From NCBI GenBank assembly GCA_963743705.1, contig CAVUQS010000019.1, positions 682,001-746,000 on the forward strand: DNA of 64,000 bases, in the 5' to 3' direction. Positions 56,818 through 64,000 of the stretch are shown here, piece after piece (the first letter of the stretch is position 1; each line of letters begins with the position of its first letter). The translations under genes were made by a program, and so were the position numbers. The notes under the pieces were generated by a model that worked only from the letters and a program-made list of their open reading frames with translations, did not search any database and had not been told where the DNA came from. This stretch comes from PALSA-243 sp963743705. GTDB taxonomy: Bacteria; Acidobacteriota; Terriglobia; Bryobacterales; Bryobacteraceae.

Positions 56818-59263
56818 TGCAGGGAGCGCTTGGCTCGCGCGGACTTTGGGTTTGCGTGCTCGCAGCGGCGGCGCTCGCTCTTCCGCTCCTGATCTCGAGC
56901 GTTTTCATAATCGACATCTGCATCAGGATATTGCTATTCGCCTTTATTGGCGTCGCCTGGAACCTCATGGGCGGTTACGCCAAGCAGCTGTCGCTGGGTC
57001 ATGCCGCCTATTTCGGCTTGGGCGCCTACACTTCGACGATCCTGCTCATTCGATTTGACGTTTCGCCGTGGATCGGAATGCTCGCCGGCGGCGCCGTGGC
57101 CATGCTGGCGAGCCTTCCCATCGGAGCGCTGTGCTTTCGGTTGCGCGGACCTTATTTTGCAATCGCCACGATCGCGGTCGCGCAGGGGCTGATGCTGTTG
57201 TTTCTGAAGTTCCGCGATTTTGCATGGGGAGCCGAGGGGACGACGATGCCGAATTTAGGTCAAGCTCCCTTGATGATGCAGTTCGAAACCAAGGCGCCCT
57301 ACTACTACATCCTATTGGCGCTGCTGGCGGTCGGGCTCGCGATCACCTGGCGGATCGAGCGCTCGTGGATGGGATACTATCTCGTCGCCGTCGGGGAGGA
57401 CGAGGACGCCGCCGAAGCGGTCGGCGTCGACTTGCTGGCGATCAAGCGGAACATCTATCTGCTCAGCGCATTTCTCACCGCGCTCGCCGGAACCTTCTAC
57501 GTCCAGTACATTTATTTTATCGATCCAAACACCGCCTTCAGCTTCAACGTTTCGGTCGAGGCGGCCTTGGTGACGATCGTCGGCGGCATCGGCGCGTTGT
57601 GGGGGCCCGTCATCGGCGCCGTCTTGCTGGAGGCGACTTCGGCGCTATTGCAAAGCTGGCTTGGCGGCGGCCATGGCGGCGTGCAGTTGTCAGTTTATAG
57701 CTTGATCCTCATCACGGTGATTCTATGGCGGCCATCCGGGCTGATTGGCGTCCTTACCGACGCCTATGGCCGGGTCGTGCACGCGACCGCGGCGGATGCG
57801 CAGAAAGCGCGCTCGATGGCTGAAGCCTTGGTCATTCGCAACCTCAGCCGGCGGTTTGGCGGGCTTCGCGCGGTACAGGACGTCAGCTTTGCCGTCAACG
57901 AAGGCGAGACCGTCGCGCTCATTGGACCGAACGGCGCCGGCAAAACCACGAGTTTCAATCTCATCACCGGCTATTATCGCCCGGACGCCGGTTCGGCGCT
58001 TGCCTTCGGTCGTGAACTCGTGGGGTTGCGGCCACATGACATCTGCGCCCATGGTCTAGCCCGGACGTTCCAAGTCGCGCGGCCTTTCGGCAAGATGACA
58101 GTGCTGGCGAACGTGATGACCGGGGCCTTCCTGCGCGATCGAAGGCTCGACGCCGCGCGCGCGCAGGCCCAAAAAGAGATCGATTTCGTCGGGCTGTCCG
58201 CGAAAGCGGACACGGCGGCGCGCGACTTGACTACGATAGATCAGCGCCGGCTCGAGCTGGCGCGGGCGTTGGCCACGCAACCGCGGCTGCTACTGCTCGA
58301 TGAGGTCATGGCGGGCCTCAATCCGGCGGAAATCGATCAGGCGGTCGCCTTGATAGGCAAGCTTTCGCAGCGCGGACTGACCATCCTCATCGTCGAACAT
58401 GTCATGCGCGCCATCATGGCGGTGGCACGTCACATCGTCGTGCTCGACCACGGCCTGAAGATCGCAGAGGGCGCTCCAAAGGAGGTCGTCCAAAATCAGG
58501 ATGTCATACGCGCGTATTTGGGGACTGGCTACGCTCGACTTCGAGCGCGGGAGGGAGCAGATGCTACGCTCTCGGCCGTGAGCGCGGGTTACGGCGCCGT
58601 TCCGGCGATCAGCGACGTCAATCTGGAGATAGGCGACGGCCAAGCTGTGGGCTTGCTCGGAGCAAATGGCGCCGGCAAAAGCACGACGCTTCGCGCGATT
58701 TCCGGTCTTGTGCGGCCGACATCGGGCGCGATTACATTTTTGGGGAGGAATATTTCCTCGCTGCCGGCGTACGAAATAACTGCACTCGGCATCGCTCATG
58801 TGCCGGAGGGTCGGCAAGTTTTCCAGAACTGACGGTCAAGGAGAACCTGGAGATCGGAGCATATGTTCCAGCCGCCAGGGCGGCGCGGTCGCGCTCGCTC
58901 GACCTGGTCTTCGCGATTTTCCCCGTGTTGGCGGAGCGCCGCAAGCAACTCGCGGGCACGATGAGCGGCGGCGAGCAGCAGATGCTCGCCTTCGGTCGCG
59001 GCCTGATGCTTCAGCCGCGCCTTCTGATGCTCGATGAGCCCTCGTTGGGGCTGTCGCCTGTCATGGCCGACACGGCCTTCGAGAAAATCCAGGAAATTCA
59101 CGACTTAGGCACGGCGATCTTGCTTGTCGAACAGAACGTGAGCCGCGCGTTGACGCTCGTGCAGCGGGCCTATGTGCTGGAAGCCGGCAAGGTGAGTATG
59201 GAGGGAACAAGCGCCGAGTTGGCCAACAACAGCCAAGTGCGGGCGGCCTATCTTGGCATCTAA
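56814..59263 (+). CDS. livM/livG/livF: LivM-LivG-LivF read-through fusion of an ABC transporter, one frameshift
   Basis: One reading frame from ATG 56814 encodes three proteins. Residues 1-330 are a LivM permease ('FAFIGVAWNLMGGYAKQLSLGHAAYFGLGAYTSTIL'). From about 57,816 ('MAEALVIRNLSRRFGGLRAVQDVSF') it is a LivG ATPase with 'LIGPNGAGKTTSFNLITGYY' and 'LLLLDEVMAGLNPAEID'. From about 58,570 ('SAVSAGYGAVPAISDVNLEI') it is LivF with 'LLGANGAGKSTTLRAISGL', 'SGGEQQMLAFGRGLMLQPRLLMLDEPSLGLSP'. The frame breaks at 58,830, where one C is probably missing in TTTTCC ('VFPELTVKENLEIGAY' resumes), and ends at 59263. LivM-LivG fusions are known; a triple chain is rarer. A GGAGGG plus ATG near 58,552-58,560 could start LivF separately if a base is missing, so the triple fusion needs confirmation. 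Confidence 0.85.
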
Positions 59264-60299
59264 ACATGACTTCCAATGAACGAGGACACGGTCGGTTCTC
59301 GATGGTAATTTTCCCGAATGGCCTCGTTGGGATAGGCCTTGATCAGGTAGGCGAAGGCCCGGAAGTTCGCGGCGCCGAGCGGAATGTCGACGGTCCGCGC
59401 CTGCGGGTACCAGTGATAGCGGGAATGGCGCTCAAGGAGTGGATGTCTCCATCGACTGACCGCTATCCCCGCATCGCGGTCATTCACACCGAACATCGCC
59501 CACTCTCGCAGAGTGCATGAGTCCACATCTGCGCTAACGCGGCAATTATCGTTCGCAACCCTACCAGGGTTGGGGTCGAGGGTCTAAATCCTCCTGCTGT
59601 GGAAATCAAAGCGATAAGCGACGCCTCGGTGCCCCCTTAAATGGATGGCAGGCTTTCTTTCGAGCCATCCATGAGCCAGTCGACGCACCTTGGACCAAAC
59701 CGGCCGCCCGTCGTACCGGGCAGAATGCGCTGGGTTCATGCGTCCTCAGCGGCTGTCGGCTCTCCCGAATTTAAGCATCTCCATGCGGCTTGCATAATGG
59801 CCTAAAATCATGAACACGTGAGGTCCAAACGATTCGATGAGCAAAACCGCTTTGGTATCGCGTCGAAGGTTCGTATGCTAATAGAGCAACCGCAAAAAGT
59901 CCTCCAATTTTGGTGGCGGGACTTTCAACATCCATAAACGGTCCCCCTGATTGGAACTGACGACGTGGAAAGCGTTAGCACGGTCTCCGACACCTAGGCG
60001 ACGGGGTCGACATTACCGGAAAGTGAGTTTTCGATCGCCGTCGACGCGGGAGTAAGTTATCCAAGATATCAGAGGCACCAAAAGGACGGAGGGGGCTGTG
60101 GCGGAAACAAGGAACGTCTTAATTGGGCACGTCCGCACGGGCGACCACGTCCCACGAAAAGCGAAAGATTTGCGGACCCTGGAGGGGATGGATTTCCGCT
60201 CGGCCGAGACTTGAGCGAATCTCGACGGGGTGCCTAGCGCGAAGGATCAGCGCCAAGGGCGCGCCTGCGTGGCAATGGCCCGCGCGCGTTAGCCGGCTG
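59264..60299. other. About 1 kb without a recognisable gene
   Basis: Open frames here are short. The longest (59260-59526 on either strand) has no known motif, although the minus-strand one reads 'ARTVDIPLGAANFRAFAYLIKAYPNEAIRENYHREPTVSSF', which looks somewhat protein-like. A T-arm-like stretch near 59,570-59,600 does not fold into a tRNA. The composition is mixed, with frequent stops, and may hold decayed coding sequence. Confidence 0.5.
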
Positions 60300-61472
60300 A
60301 TGAGCGCAGCTGCCGATGAGTTTTCCCCGCTCACTATCAGGGATTATGTGGCGCAAGCCCTAACCACCGATCAGCGTAGCGATGGCGGCTCGCTAGCTTT
60401 CCCATTGCTCGGGCTGTTCGGCGAAACTGGAAGCCTATTGAGCGAGGTCAAGAAAAAGCAGCGGGATCGAGCATCCTACGTGGGATACGCAGGCGCCGTA
60501 GTTGAAGAGCTTGGCGACGTCCTTTGGTATCTAACCACCGTCGCCGCACGTGGCGGCTTGTCACTCGAAGCAATCATCGTGGATATTGGCGGCGGCGAAA
60601 GCGCAGTGGGCTCTGCTCAATTGCCGCTTACCTTTGCCTCCTTGCAGCCGGCGATCTATGCCACGAGCGGCCGAGCCGACTCCGCGTTCGAACACACCCT
60701 CCTCCGGTTGGCCGGCGAAGTCGGAACTCCTCGTGATCGATCAAGAAGAGAGCCGTCTTCACGACAGCACTGTGCTGGCCGGCCGATTGGGCGCGATCAC
60801 GCGGACCCTCGTTCGAGCTGCAAACGACGCCGGGGTCACTCTCGAGGCCGCTGCTGTAAAAATTTCTAAAATTTTTGATCGCTGGCCGCGCGAACGCATC
60901 TACCCTGAAGCGCTCGATTTGCAGGCGGAGCCGGAAGAACAGCTTCCCCGTAACCTCATGTCGAAATCTTTGAACGCGAGGTCCGTGGGCGCACCTCGTC
61001 TTCCTGCGCTGCAACGGGATCAACATCGGCGACCGGCTGACCGATAACGCGATGAGAGCCGACGACTATCGCTTCCACGATGTCTTCCATTTCGCCAATG
61101 CCGCCGTTCTGGCTTGGTCACCCGTCGTTCGGGCGCTGTTTCGCCTGAAGCGCAAGAGCGACGCCGAAAGTCGATGAAGCGCAAGACGGTGCCCGAGCGA
61201 CCCTGATCGAAGAGGGAGTCACGACCTGGATCTTCGGACAGGCGACAATCTCAATCTCTTCTCCGACATAAAGTCCGGCGATATTCCCTTCGAAATTCTC
61301 CATCACGTGCGGCAGTTCGTGGCCGGCTACGAGGCCGAACAGTGCCCTTCATGGCTCTGGGAAGAGGCTATTTTGCAAGGTTACGCCGGCTTTCCGCTTT
61401 CTGCACGAGCATCGGCGCGGCCGCCTCCACATCGATATCACTAATCGCCGCCTTTCAATCGAGAGGCCCTCC
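60300..61472 (+). CDS. MazG-like NTP pyrophosphohydrolase with C-terminal extension, frameshifted
   Basis: From ATG 60300 the frame gives 'LLGLFGETGSLLSEVKKKQRDRASYVGYAGAVVEELGDVLWYLTTVAARGGLSL', a MazG-type helical fold with the E-x-x-E and EELGD metal residues. It moves frame near 60,725 ('LVIDQEESRLHDSTVLAGRLGAITRTLVRAANDAGVTL'), near 60,960, again near 60,995 ('VFLRCNGINIGDRLTDNAMRADDYRFHDVFHFANAAVLAWSPVVRALFRLKRKSD'), near 61,170 and 61,240 ('NLNLFSDIKSGDIPFEILHHVRQFVAGYEAEQCPSWLWEEAILQGYAGF'), and ends 'HEHRRGRLHIDITNRRLSIERP'. The restored protein of about 390 residues pairs a MazG domain with a long extension, as in some conflict-type MazG proteins (from memory). It would hydrolyse NTPs to NMPs. 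No stop separates it from the next gene in its last frame. Confidence 0.65.
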
Positions 61473-62113
61473 TTGAAAACTCCCGAGTCATTCGCCGAGG
61501 CCATAGCCGGAACACTTCTCCCCTCCGTCTTCAATCCATATCGGGACAGCTGCTCCGAATATGACCGGGATGACGCGTGCCCGTGCGCCAGCGCAACCTA
61601 GTGCGCTTGCTTGAGAGCCGCCCTGACCGCCCAGGTCGACACGATCTGGATCGCGCGGGACCTCGGCTATCGGGGCGGGCGTCGAACGGGCGTGCCACTG
61701 ACCGACGAGGTCCACTTGGGGCCGGCCGGCGCACTGATGGGTGGCATCGATCTGGATCGTGCTACACGCGGCCCGGTCGTCGCCGAGCGCACGGCCGCAA
61801 TTGTCTGGCAGCGTCCTGATCCGGATCGGCGAGCCGTCATGCTCTGGAATATCTTCCCGCTTCACCCGCACGAGGCAGAGGACCCATTTTCGAATCGCTG
61901 TCACACCCGCGCCGAAAGCGAAGCGACTTGGCCGCTGCTACCGGACTCATCTCGATGATAACCCCCAACCGCATCGTCGCAATCGGGCGGGATGCCGGCC
62001 TTGCGCTTTCCGTATCGAATCCCCGTCACCGTCGTCCGCCACCCAAGCTATGGCGGCCAAGCGAATTCATTTCGGGTGTCCACGCGATTTACGGGATCGC
62101 TGCAAGACCCTGA
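61473..62113 (+). CDS. Uracil-DNA-glycosylase-like protein, frameshifted
   Basis: The pieces read 'KTPESFAEAIAGTLLPSVFNPYRDSCSEYDRDDA', 'PVRQRNLVRLLES', 'ALTAQVDTIWIARDLGYRGGRRTGVPLTDEVHL', 'AVMLWNIFPLHPHEAEDPFSNRCHTRAE', 'LISMITPNRIVAIGRDAGLAL', 'VTVVRHPSYGG' and 'EFISGVHAIYGIAARP' with stop at 62113. The 'HPSYGGQ' segment matches the C-terminal motif region of the UDG superfamily, and 'WIARDLGYRGGRRTGVPLTDE' the N-terminal binding region. TTG 61473 with AGAGG is a possible start. It would remove or bind damaged or foreign bases; catalysis is not proven. Four or more one-base shifts are needed, so the exact protein is uncertain. Confidence 0.6.
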
Positions 62114-62149
62114 TCTCGAGAGCACCGGGCTACCTCCCGCTCCAGGCGT

Positions 62150-62918
62150 TCATGCCGCCAGCAGGGATCCCGCCTGATCGAACCTCGCGATCATTGCCGT
62201 GATGTCCGATCGGCGAGCGCCGTTCGGCTGGTCGATCTCCGCATGGGTGGAGACCACTGTCAGTGCGCCGACCTGGAAGCCGGTCTCGTGCGCCACGAAC
62301 GCCATCAGCCGCCCGAGACCCATGAGGTTGCCGAGCAGCTTCTCGATGTAGAAGTGATTCCGATACATCGCGGTTAGGGCCAGCGTCTTGCGCGCACCCG
62401 GAACCACCTTGAAGCTCAAAAAGCTCAGGCATTGCCCGCCATAGGGCGAATTATCGACGTCTCGCGCAGGATCGAACAACGAGAGCTCGAACTTGTTGAG
62501 GGCCGGACCTGTTGGTTCCTGATCCGTTCGACAATGTCCCAGAGCTGGTTCGGCGGGTCGCCGGCCGGACCGGAAAGTCGATCATCCGCTCGAAATAGTA
62601 GCCTGACCACCGGTCATTGCGGCGCACCTTCTTCAGCACATTCTCCTGAAAGATCTCGAAAAAGGCAGGCGCGCCGTATCGATATAGAGACCTGCGGGAA
62701 AGATCGTGTTCGCGATGGTCTCCACGGACTTCTTGTCGCTCCGAGAGGAAGTCGTCGACCACGGCCACGCGAGGATCCTGCCAGCGTGGCTTCGCGATCG
62801 GGTCGGCGACGTCGATGATAACGTTGTATGCGGCGTGACCGGTTCGAGTGTCGACCGCGCGGACGGCCTCGCGCCAGGCACTCGCGCAATCAGGCTGCGG
62901 CGCGATTGGCAAGTACAT
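62150..62918 (-). CDS. Thymidylate-synthase-like protein, frameshifted
   Basis: ATG 62918 has GGAGG upstream and lies 12 bases after the peptidase stop. Pieces: 'MYLPIAPQPDCASAWREAVRAVDTRTGHAAYNVIIDVADPIAKPRWQDPRVAVVDDFLSER', then 'VETIANTIFPAGLYIDTARL', 'FFEIFQENVLKKVRRNDRWSGYYFERMIDFPVR', 'NQLWDIVERIRNQQ', and finally 'LFDPARDVDNSPYGGQCLSFLSFKV..LTAMYRNHFYIEKLLGNLMGLGRLMAFVAHETGFQVGALTVVSTHAEI', ending at 62150. The last part follows the thymidylate synthase fold order: Cys in GGQCLSFLSF, a 'YRNH' strand, the 'GNLMGLGRLM' helix and 'GALTVVSTHAEI'. It may methylate or modify a pyrimidine nucleotide, or only bind one. Match is from memory, so caution is needed. Confidence 0.55.
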
Positions 62919-62930
62919 CGACGTCCTCCG

Positions 62931-63577
62931 TCAAGCTTGGCGGCCGCGAAGAATGCGCGGACCGAGAAAAGGCTCAGTAAGCCATCCGAAGCCTTCAAGG
63001 CCCCACCGCTCACCCCAGCTGTTGCGGATTAGGACCGCGCGGTCGGGGCCGACTGTGCCGTGCCCGACGGCGATCACGGCGTGGCGGCGCGCCGGCGCCG
63101 GAGCTTCACCCGCTGCCGGACGAATCACTGCCCAGCGAGGCTGGATTATAGAAGGCGCGGGAGAGCATCAGGAGGACGACGACGGGGCGGCCTTGATTCA
63201 ACTCGTCGATGATCTGTTGAATAGAGGGCGTCACCCGCTGTCCCGCGCGACGAAAAAGCGCTCCGACCATCGCGGGCGGAGCCCAGGACGCGATATCCGT
63301 AGGCGTGGCCGGAAGATAGGGCCAGCCGATTTCTTCCGGCTGGCCATCCTCGCGCAAAGCATCGAGTATCGACGACAAGAGGCACCCTCGTTGGGCGAAC
63401 GGCCTGCCCGAAGCTGGGCTTGGTAAAAGGCGTATTCGCAAGAGAGCGGCACCCAGCCTTCCCGGAGACCCGCATGCGCGTCGCTCGCGGCGAAAGCGAG
63501 ACAGGTAGGCCGTTGACTTTGATTGTGCGCCGGACCGAACTGCGGCCGCAGATCGACGAAGTCAGGACGTCGCTCAT
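62931..63577 (-). CDS. Papain-like C1 peptidase, frameshifted
   Basis: ATG 63577 overlaps the inhibitor stop (ATGA). After a shift in the first codons the frame reads 'RPDFVDLRPQFGPAHNQSQRPTCLAFAASDAHAGLREGWVPLSCEYAFYQ', with the oxyanion Gln and catalytic Cys of papain-type enzymes in 'NQSQRPTCLAFA'. A second shift near 63,390 gives 'SSILDALREDGQPEEIGWPYLPATPTDIASWAPPAMVGALFRRAGQRVTPSIQQIIDELNQGRPVVVLLMLSRAFY', and a third near 63,135 'RRHAVIAVGHG' (catalytic His) and 'VLIRNSWGERWGLEGFGWL' (Asn and Trp). Stop at 62931. All three catalytic residues are present. It lacks a signal peptide, so it should act in the cytosol. It is about 215 residues. Confidence 0.7.
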
Positions 63578-64000
63578 GCCGCCTCAAGCAGACTCCGCCG
63601 CTCGGCGCGAGACAGACCCTCCTCTTCCGGGCCTGTCAGGTCGAAATCCAGGTTGAAGCTTGCCAGGGGTGGGTCTGGGTCCCACGGGCGCCGTTCGTCC
63701 AGCGCCATGCCCCGCGGAAAGCTTCGGGCGGGGCGGCGGTCACCCGACGGATCACCGGACCGCCGATCCCCTCGCCATCGATAGCCTCCAGCTCGTCACG
63801 AACGATGCCGAAGCCGCTCGCCTTGAGCTGGTCGATGTCCCACAAGTAGCCTCCCCGCTATGCTCCTCAAGACGGAGCACGAAAAGATCGTTGCGGCTAC
63901 CGTCGATGCGCATGCCAGCGTCACGCTCGCTCAGCAGCCAAACATCACCGCGATAGTCGGAGGCCGATATGGCCTAAGCAGCGCGACCTTGAGCTCCCGC
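63574..64000 (-). CDS. Chagasin-like (I42) peptidase inhibitor, partial and frameshifted
   Basis: The three loops of chagasin-type inhibitors appear in order. 'DLFVLRLEEHSGGGYLWDIDQL' corresponds to the NPTTGY-W loop, 'GEGIGGPVIRRVTAAPPEAF' to the Gly-rich loop, and 'ALDERRPWDPDPP' to the RPW loop; the tail 'NLDFDLTGPEEEGLSRAERRSLLEAA' stops at 63574. One-base shifts near 63,848 and 63,715 separate these pieces. The upstream part ('GDVWLLSERDAGMRI') runs toward the window edge, where a stop occurs in the same frame. It overlaps the peptidase start by four bases, so inhibitor and protease are made together. This is a specific and testable pair. Confidence 0.6.

Noticed and set aside
59260..59526. 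Open frames on both strands after the LivF end
   Set aside because: No ribosome site, no known motif; only the minus-strand frame looks slightly protein-like.
59560..59610. tRNA-like T-arm sequence
   Set aside because: No acceptor, D or anticodon arm can be drawn around it.

Overview
The window looks like a metagenome-type contig with two parts of different ancestry. Positions 1 to about 50,530 look like a soil Acidobacteriota genome of the Solibacter/Bryobacter kind. The reasons are the expanded Oar-like TonB-dependent receptors with a carboxypeptidase-regulatory N-terminus, a protein ending in the TIGR03437 'Solibacter' C-terminal domain, a PQQ dehydrogenase with a built-in cytochrome c domain, DUF1080/VCBS and DUF4097 proteins, and short dispersed palindromes. 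From about 50,560 to the end the genes look proteobacterial, probably alphaproteobacterial: RecD2, IHF beta, a GntR/FCD regulator and a Liv-type ABC transporter. The switch falls inside a LytTR-domain gene that has lost its N-terminal half, so a chimeric join or a horizontally acquired segment must be considered.

Layout of the acidobacterial part: secreted proteins and a di-heme oxidoreductase (1-3.1 kb); a DGPF protein / RibD-like reductase / ECF42-type sigma operon (3.7-5.9 kb); pyrR-pyrB-pyrC on the minus strand (5.9-8.7 kb); a Lon-N protein, a TonB-like protein, a HAD phosphatase and a DUF4097 lipoprotein (8.7-12.5 kb); secA (12.5-15.4 kb); a translationally coupled P-loop ATPase and TPR protein pair (15.5-18.5 kb); a two-component system with an amidohydrolase, and a split transketolase (18.8-23.6 kb); Yip1, lipoprotein, metallophosphoesterase and orphan groES (23.6-26.4 kb); a radical SAM gene, a TMTC-like membrane TPR protein, two tandem TonB receptors, PQQ dehydrogenase and DUF1080-VCBS protein (26.6-40.9 kb); a second radical SAM gene, a medium-chain reductase, a third TonB receptor, an enolase-superfamily enzyme, an SBBP/TIGR03437 protein and the LytTR stub (41-50.5 kb).

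Layout of the second part: recD2, ihfB, a cyclase remnant, gntR, and a branched-chain-amino-acid-type ABC transporter in which LivM, LivG and LivF read through as one polypeptide (50.6-59.3 kb). After about 1 kb with no recognisable gene comes the most interesting region (60.3-64.0 kb). On the plus strand are a MazG-like NTP pyrophosphohydrolase with a C-terminal extension and a uracil-DNA-glycosylase-like protein. On the minus strand, convergent with them, are a thymidylate-synthase-like protein, a papain-like C1 peptidase and, overlapping the peptidase start by ATGA, a chagasin-like peptidase inhibitor. Nucleotide-pool enzymes beside a protease/inhibitor pair suggest a candidate conflict or stress system.

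Many genes carry single-base frameshifts while the protein signal continues in another frame (10.3, 16.9, 27.0, 39.3, 40.8, 41.3-41.9, 43.1, 43.6, 43.8, 44.5, 48.3, 49.2, 49.9, 51.6-52.6, 58.8 kb and many from 60.7 kb on). They become denser towards the right end. At least some sit in short homopolymers, which fits low-coverage sequencing error better than gene decay. Broken genes are therefore reported as single loci with the shift positions noted.
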